Of a DNA stretch of 35,444 bases, positions 1-8,343 are shown piece after piece. The notes under the pieces were generated by a model. It had not been told where the DNA came from. It ran no database searches and saw only the letters and a list, made by a program, of their open reading frames with translations. The stretch spans positions 22,002-57,445 of the forward strand of contig VBAL01000010.1 in assembly GCA_005888595.1 (NCBI GenBank), read 5' to 3'. Every line of letters starts with the position of its first letter. The stretch's first letter is position 1. The position numbers were made by a program, and so were the translations under genes. Source of the DNA: Candidatus Segetimicrobium genomatis. GTDB lineage: Bacteria > Sysuimicrobiota > Sysuimicrobiia > Sysuimicrobiales > Kaftiobacteriaceae.

Positions 1-22
1 TGCCGTGGCGGCCCGATGCCGG

Positions 23-1359
23 CTACTTGGTTCCCAACAATCGCTGCAACTCTGCCTGGAGCAGACGGGCTGTATCCGCGGGCTGCGTTTGATCGTATAC
101 CACGCGATCAATTGCACGGATCAGGGCTTGCCCGACCTCGTCGAAGTTGTGAGTCACATAGTCAATCTTGTACGTGGTGAACGCATTCTCCCAGGTCCGT
201 AGCCACGGATTCTTCACCAGTTCCTGCTGATATCCTGTGGACTGGTAGAAGGCCTTTTTCGGGTGCGTGTACCCAACGGTCTTGAACCACCAAACAGCCT
301 GGTCAGTTTCTCCTTTCTTGCCGAGTATCGCAGCCAGAAACTGCTGCGCCAGTCGTTGCGCAGCCTGCGGTTTATTCGCGTTGATGGACCAGCCCCACGA
401 CCACTCCACGTTGTGGTAGGTGGAGCGGTTCCCCGGATCGACCACGGGATGCGGCGCGACACCGAAGTGGACGTTGGGGTTGTGGGGGATCATCGCGGGC
501 ACAAACCAGGTGCCGGCGAGGAGCATGGCCACCCGGCCCTGCGGCAGGTCGGCGAACCAGTTGGCCGGGAAGCTCGGATCATACACCTTGTCGGACCACG
601 TAAAATCGTACATCAGCTTGAACGCATCGGTCACCGGCTTTGTCGTGACCGCGGGCTTTCCGTCCACGGTAAGATCGGGTTGTCCGTACTGGCGCATCAG
701 CGCGTAGAAGTCCTGCGCGTACCATTGAGGAGAACGAAAATTGGCAAAGAACCCAAAGCGGTAGCCGATCTGCGTCAACTTGCCCGCGGAATCGCGCTTG
801 GTCAGTTTCTTCGCCATGTCGGCAATCATCCGCCATGACACCGGTGTGTCCGCGGACAATGGGGCCACACCGGCCGCGTTGAACATGTCGAGATTATAGA
901 AGAGCGCCAGCGTATTGTACTCGCTGAACAATCCGTACAGTTTGCCATCCCGTTCGAAGATCGACGTCGTCCCAGGCACGTAGGCATCGATCATGTCCCG
1001 GGCGGAGGCGTACCCAAAGATCGTGGGGTCCAGCGGCGCGAGAAACTTGTTGTCCATGAATACCTTATAGTGCCAGTCTCCCATGTCCCAGAGGTCCGGC
1101 CCGGCGCCACGACCCCGGCAAACGGGATGGCCGTCACCTTGACGCGGACACCGGGGTGTGCGGTCTGAAACTCCGGAATCCACTTCTTGGAGAGCGCATC
1201 CTGAAGCGGCGGGAACTCGTGGACCCAGATCTCCAGAGTCTGGGCCGGGGCGGCGTGGGCCCACCCGCCCGCAAGCGCGATCGTAAGCGCGGCGATGACC
1301 AGCGCCGCCGCCACCGCCGAACCCCAGGCGGATCCGAGTGTTCTCGTTTCTACTTCCAC
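23..1359 (-). pseudogene. Extracellular sugar-type ABC solute-binding protein (family 1), frameshifted
   Basis: The product resembles a family 1 (MalE-like) substrate-binding lipoprotein or periplasmic protein of a carbohydrate ABC importer. The N-terminal part lies in one frame: a hydrophobic signal segment ending AGGWAHAAPA, then LEIWVHEFPP and VKVTAIPFAG. The rest, from GPDLWDMGDWHYK to the stop, lies in a second frame. The frames switch near position 1105-1120. Between AGVVA and GPDLWD the usual family spacing would hold roughly a dozen more residues, so the break looks like a small out-of-frame deletion rather than one lost base. The C-terminal part has typical features (GRVAMLLAGTWFVPAM, WSWGWSIN). 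I chose the GTG at 1359 because GGGAGGT lies 7 nt upstream; the GTG at 1368 overlaps that site. The track's 452-residue ORF is half shadow. Permease genes would be expected left of the window. A sequencing or assembly error remains possible. Confidence 0.8.
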
Positions 1360-1523
1360 CTGCGCCACCTCCCTCAGTCAACTCATCCGGGCCGGCAGAA
1401 CGCAGCAGTGCATTCTACGCAGCGCGGGGCTTCCCTCTCGCGCGTGTCTAGATCTCGGTGGCCGGCGGCATGGAAGCAGGAGGTCGGCCTCTGCCTCGAA
1501 AAGTTGTTCCGGGAGTGAGACCG

Positions 1524-2090
1524 ATGCGCGGGTTGCCACGAGGTCTGGTTGTTGTCCTGGTGCTCCTCTCCGCCTCTGCGGGCTGGCAGCTGTTTGCCGT
1601 CCATAGTCTGCTGGGCGCGCGGGACGCGCAACTCGCCGCATTCGGGGAACAGGCGTACCGTCAGGCTCGGCAGGTCGCTCAGTTACAAGAGTACTTGCGC
1701 GCTCGGGACCGCAAGGTCATCACCCTTCTGGAAATGGTGAGCCAGCAAGACCAGGAACTGGTGGAACTCCGCACCCAAGTCGACCGCAGCCGGGTCCGGG
1801 ACCGGATAGAACTCTCTCGCAGTAATCTGTCCCTGCTCGCCTCCGCGCTGGAGCACTTCTTCAAGGACAACGGGCAGTATCCGGCGAGGCTGGCCGAACT
1901 GGTTCCCAAGTATCTCGGCGCGATCCCGCTGGAGCCGTGCACGAACGCCAGCTACGTGTACAGGCCGGTGAGCAGGCCGCGCCTGGACTATGGCCTATCC
2001 ACCGGCGGCTACCCCGCCAGCAGCGAATGCAGCCGAGTGGCCGCGGGCCTGAGCTTCGCGCCGGCGCTCGGCCTGGTCAACCAGCCGTAA
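1524..2090 (+). CDS. Membrane-anchored coiled-coil protein with pseudopilin (GspG)-like C-terminus
   Basis: This is a 188-residue protein of unknown role. An N-terminal membrane anchor (LPRGLVVVLVLLSASAGWQL, about residues 4-23) is followed by a charged, heptad-like coiled-coil stretch (about 35-100). The C-terminal part reads LLASALEHFFKDNGQYPARL and then LVPKYLGAIPLEPC. This pattern of a helix, NGxYP, a Leu-rich turn, LPxxP and a YVYR strand is seen in type II secretion major pseudopilins. It lacks the prepilin peptidase site (G/E before the hydrophobic segment), so it is probably not a true pilin but a fused, anchored version. Two Cys (PCTNAS, SSECSR) may form a disulfide. The start at 1524 is preferred over the track start because GGGAGTGAG precedes it and the hydrophobic segment follows at once. 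It is transcribed divergently from the broken binding-protein gene. Confidence 0.7.
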   Translation: MRGLPRGLVVVLVLLSASAGWQLFAVHSLLGARDAQLAAFGEQAYRQARQVAQLQEYLRARDRKVITLLEMVSQQDQELVELRTQVDRSRVRDRIELSRSNLSLLASALEHFFKDNGQYPARLAELVPKYLGAIPLEPCTNASYVYRPVSRPRLDYGLSTGGYPASSECSRVAAGLSFAPALGLVNQP

Positions 2091-2096
2091 ACAAAT

Positions 2097-2219
2097 TCCC
2101 CTCACCCTTCACCATTTGACTCAGATCAGGAATCGCGCTTTTGCGCGCGCTGGGCTCTGCGCAACGGCCTCTCCCAGGGGGAAAGGCGTAAGGGGATCGC
2201 GCCGCCATTCGGCGGCGCG
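2097..2219. repeat. Intergenic inverted repeats between the pseudopilin-like gene and tRNA-Arg
   Basis: The gap holds TCCCCT...AGGGGA arms (about 2097 and 2191). It also holds a tight perfect hairpin, CGCGCCGCC-ATTC-GGCGGCGCG (2198-2219). On the minus strand this hairpin lies 13 nt past the tRNA-Arg 3' end and could stop tRNA transcription, although no T-run follows. On the plus strand it lies about 110 nt past the upstream gene. I see no gene here. Confidence 0.4.
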
Positions 2220-2232
2220 TCCACCAACTTGG

Positions 2233-2306
2233 CGGGCCCGGAGGGACTCGAACCCCCAACCTCGCGGTTAGAAGCCGCGAGCTCTATCCACTTGAGCTAC
2301 GGGCCC
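2233..2306 (-). tRNA. tRNA-Arg (anticodon TCT)
   Basis: On the minus strand a full cloverleaf folds. The acceptor GGGCCCG pairs with CGGGCCC, and the D-stem is GCTC...GAGC. The anticodon stem CGCGG/CCGCG holds the loop CTTCTAA, which gives anticodon TCT (Arg, AGA codons). The T-arm is GGGGG-TTCGAGT-CCCTC. The discriminator is G and CCA is not encoded. The length is 74 nt. A hairpin lies just past the 3' end. Confidence 0.95.
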
Positions 2307-2355
2307 GAAGATGCAGCCTGCGGAAATCCTTCGCCGATTGCGTCCCGCAGGACGT

Positions 2356-2361
2356 AGTATA
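2356..2361 (-). promoter_or_regulatory. Probable -10 box for tRNA-Arg
   Basis: TATACT on the minus strand lies about 50 nt upstream of the tRNA-Arg 5' end and fits a sigma70 -10 element. The matching -35 position (about 2379-2384) is weak. A TTGACG farther up (2395-2400) is spaced 33 nt away, too far to belong to it. Confidence 0.4.
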
Positions 2362-2531
2362 CCTCGTTTGTCTCCGTGCAGACGACGGCAGTGGCGTCAA
2401 TTCTCTGGAGCCGCGCACAGCCCACCGCAGTCCGAAGTGCCGCCGGGGAGGGTACAGAGAACAGTAGGTCTAAATTACTCCGGCGCAAGGATATCCTCGC
2501 TGTTCTCGCGCGCGCCATCGGGAGCGCTTGG

Positions 2532-4028
2532 ATGTCGGCAGACCTGATCAAAGAGTGGCTCCGCCACCGCACCGGGCGCCTCGCCCTCGCGCTGGGCATC
2601 TACGCGCTGCTATTTGTTCTCTGGGTGGCGTTTGGCGCGTCTCGTCTCCCTCATCGTGAAGCCATCGGCGACCTGGCCTTCCCGCCGATGGGGCTGACCG
2701 CGGCTGTCCTGACGAGGCGGCGCGCCCGGGTGGCCTGGCGCACAGCCGCGTTGGCCATGTTCTTCTACGCCGGCGGCGATCTCTTGTGGGCCTACTACGA
2801 ATTGGTGCTGGGGATCGATCCATTCCCGTCGCTTGCCGACGTCGGGTATCTGCTGTTCTATCCGACGTTGATGCTCGGGCTGATGACATTCCCGTTTGCG
2901 CCGCGTTCGAAAGCCTCGCAGACCAAGTTCTGGCTGGACGCTGGCACGGTACTCCTGGGCGCCTGGATGGTCATCTGGTATTTTGTGCTGGGCCCGACCG
3001 CCCTGGCCGAGCATGCCGAACGGCTCAGCGCCATGCTGGCATCCGCTTACCCTATTGGCGACCTCGTGCTGATCTTCGGCACCGCCACGCTGCTGTTCCG
3101 CCAGCCTGAAAGCGGGAACCGGCACGCGCTGGGGATCCTCGCCGCGGGAATCACCAGCTTCCTTGTCGCTGACGTGGCGTTCGGCCACCTGGACCTGCAG
3201 AGTGCGTACCAGGCTGGCGACTGGCCGGACGCGTTCTGGATGCTGGCGTGGTTTCTCTTCGCCGCGAGCGCACTGTATCAGTCCTGGTGGTCGTCCAAGA
3301 AGCCGCTGGCGGCCGGGGCATGGCCCCCGGAGGGCATCCGGGTGATCAGCTCTCTGCCGTACGCGGCCGCCGTACTTGGCTATGGCTTGCTCGTGGTCGC
3401 CGGTCACCGCGCCGCCCTTTACCCGCTGGGTGGTTTGCTCTACGGTGCTATTGCGATTACCGTATTCATCCTGCTCCGGCAGCTCACGGTGATGCGCGAG
3501 AACCTGCAGCTGCTCGCCGACACGCAGCAGCTGGCCATTACAGACGGTCTGACCGGGTTGTTGAACAGGCGGCAGTTCTTTGAGCTGGCCGAGCGCGAGT
3601 TCGCGCGCTGTCAGCGCTACCGACGCCCGCTGTCTGCCATCATGGTAGACATCGATACCTTCAAAACCATCAACGACCGCCACGGGCATCTCGCCGGCGA
3701 CATGGTGATGCAGGCCGTAGCCGAACACTGCAAGAGGCAGCTGCGGAAGGTTGACCTGGTCGGCAGATATGGCGGAGACGAGATCGTCATCGTGCTGCCG
3801 GAGACAGACCTCCACGCCGCGTCCGGCGTGGCTCAGCGGCTGCTCGTTGCGATCACGCAGTCGCCGCTGGCGTTTGGCGAGGATCTTCTGAAAATTTCGA
3901 TCAGTGCCGGTGTGGCGCCTGGAAACGGCAGCGCAACTCTGACGGCGTTGTTGCACCGCGCCGACGAAGCCTTGTATGAAGCAAAGCAGGCCGGCCGGAA
4001 TAGGATCAAGATCAGCGCGGAAGGCTAG
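2532..4028 (+). CDS. Membrane diguanylate cyclase (GGDEF domain)
   Basis: A 498-residue enzyme predicted to make cyclic di-GMP from two GTP. The N-terminal ~325 residues form a multi-pass membrane sensor with about eight or nine hydrophobic segments. It includes the FPSLADVGYLLFYP stretch seen in many actinobacterial-type membrane GGDEF proteins. The C-terminal domain (about 335-495) starts with DGLTGLLNRRQF. It carries the metal-binding DID (373-375) and the active-site loop GGDEI (414-418), a tolerated variant of GGDEF. RKVD, five residues before the loop (405-408), is a canonical inhibitory I-site, so product feedback is expected. I chose the start at 2532 (GGGAGC upstream) over the track start at 2376, whose extra 52 residues are not membrane-like. 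No EAL domain follows. Its TAG stop and the CTA (TAG on the other strand) of the convergent VWA gene share the four bases CTAG. Confidence 0.92.
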   Translation: MSADLIKEWLRHRTGRLALALGIYALLFVLWVAFGASRLPHREAIGDLAFPPMGLTAAVLTRRRARVAWRTAALAMFFYAGGDLLWAYYELVLGIDPFPSLADVGYLLFYPTLMLGLMTFPFAPRSKASQTKFWLDAGTVLLGAWMVIWYFVLGPTALAEHAERLSAMLASAYPIGDLVLIFGTATLLFRQPESGNRHALGILAAGITSFLVADVAFGHLDLQSAYQAGDWPDAFWMLAWFLFAASALYQSWWSSKKPLAAGAWPPEGIRVISSLPYAAAVLGYGLLVVAGHRAALYPLGGLLYGAIAITVFILLRQLTVMRENLQLLADTQQLAITDGLTGLLNRRQFFELAEREFARCQRYRRPLSAIMVDIDTFKTINDRHGHLAGDMVMQAVAEHCKRQLRKVDLVGRYGGDEIVIVLPETDLHAASGVAQRLLVAITQSPLAFGEDLLKISISAGVAPGNGSATLTALLHRADEALYEAKQAGRNRIKISAEG

Positions 4029-4999
4029 ATCCGGTGGACGCGCAGCAGTGAGACCCCGACCGCCCCAGCCAGCAGCAGCGCCGCCGCCCCCGCCAGCAGC
4101 CCGCTGACCTCCGTGGGCCGAGACTCCCATCCAATATCCCGGCTAAGACGGCGGTAGACACGGCGCAGTTCGCTCGTCGACGTCGCATGATAATACGTGC
4201 CGCCGGTAATCTCGGCAACTTCGCGAAGCGTATCCTCATCCAGTCGCACCCAGATGCTGCGGCCGCCGAGGTTGAGGAATGTGCCCTCGGGGGTCCCGAT
4301 GCCGACCGTGTACACTTTGACCTCCTGCTCGCGGGCGATTCGCGCCGCGTCCTGCGGCAGGGCACCGCGGTTGCTCTGCCCATCGGAGAGGAGCACGATG
4401 GAGCCCGAGGGCACCGGGGGCTGCGGGACCGGGGCAGGCGCCAGCGGCGAGCTGGGGCGCTGCCGCCCGGGGAGCGCCCAGACGGCTTCGAGCAGCCCAT
4501 CCCCGATGGCGGTGGCAAACTCCGTCGAGAGCAGATCGATAGCTTCCAGGATACGCGTCCGCTCCGTGGTCGGTGGAACGATCAGCGTTGCATAGCTACT
4601 AAAGGTCACCAGGCCCACCTTCAACCCGCGCGGCAGGATGCGGACGAATTCCTTGGCCGCCGCTTTCGCCGCCTCGATGCGGTTGGGCGGCAGATCATCC
4701 GCCAGCATGCTCCGGCTGACATCGATGGAGAGCATGACCGTATTCTGCACGGCCGGCACCGGCATTGGCGCTATCGGCCGGCCCAGTGAGAGGATGACCG
4801 CGGCCAGCGACAACGCGACGAGGACTCCAGGAAAGTGGCGCGTCCACCGTCCGGACACCTCGAGCGCCTGCGCCAGCATCTCGACCTGCGTGTAGGAGAC
4901 AGACCGGCGGGCAGGCCGCCGCAGCGCCCACACATACAGCGCCGCCAGCAGCGGCACTGCCGCCAGCCCCATCAGCATGATGGGCCACTGAAACGTCAT
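4025..4999 (-). CDS. BatA-type VWA-domain membrane protein
   Basis: A 324-residue protein. Two N-terminal membrane helices (about 6-26 and 57-75) are followed by a von Willebrand A domain (about 88-290) and a C-terminal helix (about 300-320). The metal-ion-dependent adhesion site is intact: DVSRS (93-97), a Thr in the TAIGDG loop and the Asp of LLSDG. This is the Bat/aerotolerance-type architecture. Such proteins work with MoxR ATPases and DUF58 proteins at the membrane in assembly or metal insertion of client complexes, but the client here is unknown. It is the last gene of a minus-strand cluster and starts 45 nt after the paralog. The proline-rich insert (APAPVPQPPVPS) in the VWA domain is also present, with different sequence, in the paralog. 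Confidence 0.85.
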   Translation of the reverse strand: MTFQWPIMLMGLAAVPLLAALYVWALRRPARRSVSYTQVEMLAQALEVSGRWTRHFPGVLVALSLAAVILSLGRPIAPMPVPAVQNTVMLSIDVSRSMLADDLPPNRIEAAKAAAKEFVRILPRGLKVGLVTFSSYATLIVPPTTERTRILEAIDLLSTEFATAIGDGLLEAVWALPGRQRPSSPLAPAPVPQPPVPSGSIVLLSDGQSNRGALPQDAARIAREQEVKVYTVGIGTPEGTFLNLGGRSIWVRLDEDTLREVAEITGGTYYHATSTSELRRVYRRLSRDIGWESRPTEVSGLLAGAAALLLAGAVGVSLLRVHRI

Positions 5000-5044
5000 G
5001 CGCGCCCCCCGGCCTTTCCCGCACTACATCTGCCGAATATCACG

Positions 5045-6067
5045 TCAGGGCACCCTCCGGAACCAAACCAGCGAGAACGCCCCCCCGGTCAGGATGAGCA
5101 CACCGGCCGCTGCGGCGAGGAGTGACGTGATCTCTGTACGGCGACGCTCCCATCCGATGGCGCGCCCCAATTCTCTACTGACTCGCCGGAGTTCGTCGGC
5201 ATTGGACACATCAAAGTATCGCCCGCCGGTCATTTGTGCGATCTGCCGCAGCAGCGTGGCGTCAAACGGGACGAGGACCAGCTGGCCTTCGACCTGCATC
5301 ACGCTGCCGCCCGTTGTCCCCACTCCCACGCCGAAGATTCGGACGTTGGCGTCCTTGGCCAGCGCGGTCGCGACGGCGGGATCGATGCCGAGGTTGCTGA
5401 TGCCATCAGAAAACATGAGAACTGCTGCGGGCGGCAGTTGGGTGGGAGAGGCGCCGGGCGTCGGAGCCGGCGGGATCGGGATGGCCGGCTGCTGTGGAGA
5501 GATGTTCAACCGATCGCCGAGCAGCTCTTTGCGTTCGGGCAACGCCCGCAGCGCCTCGATGATCGCTGAGCCCACGCCCGTCGCCTGCTGAAGCTTCAAC
5601 CCCGCGATGGCCTCCCGCAACGGCTGCCGTTCCGTCGTGGGGGGGACAAGCACCTGCGCGTAGTCGCTGAACGCGATCAGCCCCACCTTTGTCGATCCCG
5701 GGATCAACGCCAGGACCTGGAGTGCTGCCTCCTCTGCGGCCTTCAACCGGTTCGGTTTGACGTCTTCCCCAATCATGCTCTTGCTCACATCAATCGCCAG
5801 AATCAACGCCGCGCGGTTGGTCGGCAGCGGAACGGCAGCGATGGGTCTGGCCATGGCCAGCGTGAGCAGGGTCACGGCGGTGACGTAGAGGCCGACCGGG
5901 AGATGCCGCCGAAGCGCGGACGGTCTGGTCCACAGATGGCCCAGCAGGTGCGCATCGGCCAGCGCGGCCTCAGCGCGGCCTCGCAGCCGCTGCGTGCGCA
6001 CATATCCCCACAGCAACAGGGGGGATGCCAGCATGGCCCACAGCATCACCGGCCAGCCAAACTCCAC
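5045..6067 (-). CDS. BatA/BatB-type VWA-domain membrane protein (paralog)
   Basis: A 340-residue paralog of the next gene, with the same layout: two N-terminal hydrophobic segments (about 5-22 and 57-75), a VWA domain (about 87-300) and a C-terminal helix (about 312-335). The MIDAS motif is DVSKS (93-97), with TGVGSA and MFSDGIS completing the site. A proline-rich loop (PAIPIPPAPTPGASPTQLPP) interrupts the domain. The gene start overlaps the end of the DUF58 gene by 22 nt, which indicates translational coupling. The two tandem VWA proteins probably arose by duplication and may form a hetero-oligomer at the membrane. That last point is inference. Confidence 0.85.
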   Translation of the reverse strand: MEFGWPVMLWAMLASPLLLWGYVRTQRLRGRAEAALADAHLLGHLWTRPSALRRHLPVGLYVTAVTLLTLAMARPIAAVPLPTNRAALILAIDVSKSMIGEDVKPNRLKAAEEAALQVLALIPGSTKVGLIAFSDYAQVLVPPTTERQPLREAIAGLKLQQATGVGSAIIEALRALPERKELLGDRLNISPQQPAIPIPPAPTPGASPTQLPPAAVLMFSDGISNLGIDPAVATALAKDANVRIFGVGVGTTGGSVMQVEGQLVLVPFDATLLRQIAQMTGGRYFDVSNADELRRVSRELGRAIGWERRRTEITSLLAAAAGVLILTGGAFSLVWFRRVP

Positions 6068-6936
6068 CGGCTCCTCCTACGTCGGTATGTGATGAACCTC
6101 AGCAGCGGACTGAGAAGCGGCTCTGCCGTCGACAGCTCGAGGGCATCAACCGCCGCCGTGTGCAGCGCAGCCGCGACCGCCGCCCGCTGCCGCGTGGCCA
6201 GCGCGCGATAGGTTTCCCGCAGACGCGCATCCGACGTGTCCACCCAGAGCTGTTGCCCGCTCTCCGGGTCGCGGACGAAAAGGCCGCCTACATCCGGTAG
6301 TTCCTGCTCTGCTGGGTCGGAGATCCAGACCGCGATGACATCATGCCGTCGTGCCAGTTCCTGCAGCGATTGCTGCCACCCGTCGGCCGCCTGGAAATCC
6401 GACAGGACAAACACCAGACACCGGCGGCGCAGCGCGCGCGCGGCCTGGCGCAACCCATCGGCCAACCCACCGCCGCCGGGTCGGGGCGGGGCCTGCTGCA
6501 GCATGTGCAGAATGCGGAGGACGTGTACGCGGCCACCCCGCGGCGGTACATACACCTCCCGTCCAGGGAATCCAATCAGGCCGACCTTGTCTCCGTGTCG
6601 CGCCACGATGTACGCGGCGACGCCGGCGAACTCCGCGGCGCTCTCGCGTTTCAGTTGCCGGCGGGTGCCGAACACCATCGAGGGAGACAAGTCAACCAGC
6701 ATCCAGGCGGTGAGTTCACGTTCTTCCAGATATTGGCGGACGAAAAGACGGTGCATGCGGGCTGTGACGTTCCAGTCGATGCGGCGGACTTCGTCTCCCG
6801 GCTGATATTCTCGCACCTCGGCCAGGTCAAGACTGGGCCCGTAGAACATTCCGGTGTAATCGCCGAAGAGCAGGCCGTCCAGCCGACGCACGACCTTAAA
6901 TTCTAACCGCCGCAGGATGCTCTCTGGCGTTTCCAT
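6046..6936 (-). CDS. DUF58 domain protein (MoxR-associated)
   Basis: A 296-residue soluble protein of the DUF58 family. The signature stretch is LAEVREYQPGDEVRRIDWNV (about residues 38-57), followed by a VWA-like fold with MLVDLSPSM and FVLSDFQ. DUF58 proteins are nearly always encoded between a MoxR ATPase and VWA membrane proteins, as here, and are taken to be adaptors in that chaperone system. I chose the ATG at 6936 because METPESILRRLEFKV matches where the family begins. The track's extra 48 upstream residues translate the leader repeat, and part of them (WMTLEGRRRGRWGKVVAAK) recurs in the duplicated copy farther up. The RBS in front of 6936 is poor (GGCGG), unusual in this window, so initiation may depend on the leader. 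Confidence 0.88.
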   Translation of the reverse strand: METPESILRRLEFKVVRRLDGLLFGDYTGMFYGPSLDLAEVREYQPGDEVRRIDWNVTARMHRLFVRQYLEERELTAWMLVDLSPSMVFGTRRQLKRESAAEFAGVAAYIVARHGDKVGLIGFPGREVYVPPRGGRVHVLRILHMLQQAPPRPGGGGLADGLRQAARALRRRCLVFVLSDFQAADGWQQSLQELARRHDVIAVWISDPAEQELPDVGGLFVRDPESGQQLWVDTSDARLRETYRALATRQRAAVAAALHTAAVDALELSTAEPLLSPLLRFITYRRRRSRWSLAGR

Positions 6937-6937
6937 T

Positions 6938-7151
6938 TTAGCCGCCACGACCTTGCCCCACCGGCCTCGCCGCCTGCCCTCGAGAGTCATCCATGGGTCG
7001 CTCGACTGGTAGGCTTTTTGCGTGTCGGCCTCCCTGCGCCGCCGGCCCGCTCTGCGAGCACCCTGGGTGGGTCGCCACATGCCAGTACATCTTAGCCGCC
7101 ACGACCTTGCCCCACCGGCCTCGCCGCCTGCCCTCGAGAGTCATCCATGGG
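6938..7151. repeat. 60-bp perfect direct repeat inside the moxR-DUF58 gap
   Basis: The segments 6938-6997 and 7092-7151 are identical over 60 bases (both begin TTAGCCGCCACGACC and end CATCCATGGG). They are offset by 154 bp, so a 154-bp unit is present about 1.4 times. The first copy abuts the DUF58 start codon; the second lies just past the moxR stop. Perfect identity in non-coding DNA suggests a recent tandem duplication or an assembly artefact. Confidence 0.9.
6959..7080 (-). ncRNA. Candidate structured leader RNA, copy A (upstream of DUF58)
   Basis: Read on the minus strand, this ~122-nt segment ends 22 nt before the DUF58 start codon and is clearly related to the segment in front of zwf (10931-11052). 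Shared parts, in order: GACCCAC; a hairpin (here GCUCGC-AGA-GCGGGC); a GAGGC-type strand with GA; an unpaired GCAAAA; CCT-CC; a variable hairpin; and GGCAGGCGG-GAGGCCGGTG. The last block can pair back to the GGCC-GA strand and to CCTACC. It has no match to a riboswitch class I know. It could be a cis-regulatory RNA or a mobile palindromic repeat. Confidence 0.45.
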
Positions 7152-7171
7152 CCGCTCCACAACCATCCGCG

Positions 7172-8197
7172 CTAGGAGGACGGTGCTGACCGCATGGCCT
7201 CATAGGGATCGCCGATGTGGACGCGCGGGACGGGAACGTGCTCCAGGACGCGGGAGACGATATGATCGCCCGTAATGTTCTGTGCCAGGGCCTCATACGA
7301 CAGGACCAGCCGGTGGCGCATGACCTCTGGCGCGATGTCGCGCACGTCTTCCGGCAGCACGTACTCCCGGCCGCGCAGGAGCCCAAGCGCCTTCGCGCCG
7401 ATAATCATGTTCAAAGACGCCCTCGGGCTGCTGCCGTACGAGACGTACGGCGCAAGTTCTCCCAGCCCAAAGTCCTTCGGGCGGCGGGTGACGTTGGCCA
7501 GGGTCACCGCGTATTCCATCAACTTGGGGTGGACGTAGAGGGCATCGGCGATCCGCTGCATATCGAGCAAATCAGCGGCGGCGATCACCGGTTGCACCTC
7601 CGGATGCTGCACGGCCATCCGCTCCACCACGGTGACTTCTTCCAGCACGCTCGGATACGTGATGACGACTTTAAACATGAAGCGGTCCACCTGCGCCTCC
7701 GGCAGCGGATACGTCCCCTCACTCTCAATCGGGTTTTGCGTCGCCAGCACCAGGAAGGGGGTCGGCAGCGGAAACGTCTGCTTGCCGATCGTCACCTGCC
7801 GTTCTTGCATCGCCTCCAGCAACGCAGATTGCACCTTCGCCGGCGCCCGGTTAATCTCGTCGGCGAGGACGAGATTTGCGAGGACCGGGCCGAGTTCAGT
7901 ATCAAACGTGCCGGTGTGCTGATTGTAGATGCGGGTTCCAATGAGGTCCGCGGGCACCAGATCGGGCGTGAACTGGATGCGTTTGAATTCGCAGTCGATC
8001 ACCCGGGCGGCGGTCTTGATGGCTAAGGTCTTGGCCAGCCCAGGCACTCCCTCGATGAGGACGTGCCCGCGTGCCAGCAGCGCGACCAGGATCCGTTCCA
8101 ACATCAGATCCTGGCCGACGATCACCTTCTTGATCTCGACCAAGACCTTGCGCATCGTGGTCGAGGCCTGCTGAAAGGTTTCCACCGGAACCCTCAC
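7172..8197 (-). CDS. MoxR-family AAA+ ATPase
   Basis: A 341-residue AAA+ ATPase of the MoxR group. Walker A is GVPGLAKT (about 50-57), Walker B is LVLADEINRAP, sensor 1 is LVLATQNPIE, and QVDRFMFKV precedes the lid. MoxR proteins act as ATP-driven chaperones or inserters together with VWA-domain proteins. The DUF58 gene and two VWA genes that follow on the same strand fit that system. The start is a GTG at 8197 with AAAGGAGG 7-8 nt upstream. Unusually for this cluster, 235 nt containing the repeat and leader element separate it from DUF58, so the downstream genes may have their own expression control. Confidence 0.92.
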   Translation of the reverse strand: MRVPVETFQQASTTMRKVLVEIKKVIVGQDLMLERILVALLARGHVLIEGVPGLAKTLAIKTAARVIDCEFKRIQFTPDLVPADLIGTRIYNQHTGTFDTELGPVLANLVLADEINRAPAKVQSALLEAMQERQVTIGKQTFPLPTPFLVLATQNPIESEGTYPLPEAQVDRFMFKVVITYPSVLEEVTVVERMAVQHPEVQPVIAAADLLDMQRIADALYVHPKLMEYAVTLANVTRRPKDFGLGELAPYVSYGSSPRASLNMIIGAKALGLLRGREYVLPEDVRDIAPEVMRHRLVLSYEALAQNITGDHIVSRVLEHVPVPRVHIGDPYEAMRSAPSS

Positions 8198-8343
8198 GCC
8201 GCCGCCTCCTTTGGGAACGTTGGCTGCATCCTACACCCGGCGAAAAACGCGGTCAAGCAGTCGCGCGGTCGCCGCGTGCGCTCGAACCGTCCCTTATGCT
8301 GTGCCCTCGATCGCCCGACCGCCAGACCGCTCGACTGCGCAGG

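Noticed and set aside
2395-2400. TTGACG as -35 of the tRNA-Arg promoter
   Set aside because: It lies 33 nt from the TATACT -10 box, outside the usable range.
2610-4130. 506-residue minus-strand ORF opposite the diguanylate cyclase
   Set aside because: It is the antisense shadow of a clear GGDEF gene. It is His/Gln/Arg-rich, has no motif and no sensible neighbours.
6959-7080. Cyclic di-GMP-I (GEMM) riboswitch, suggested by GCAAA...CCT near GGCAGG
   Set aside because: The GGGCAAACC strand and the GNRA tetraloop arm of GEMM are absent, and the helix order differs. Left as an unknown element.
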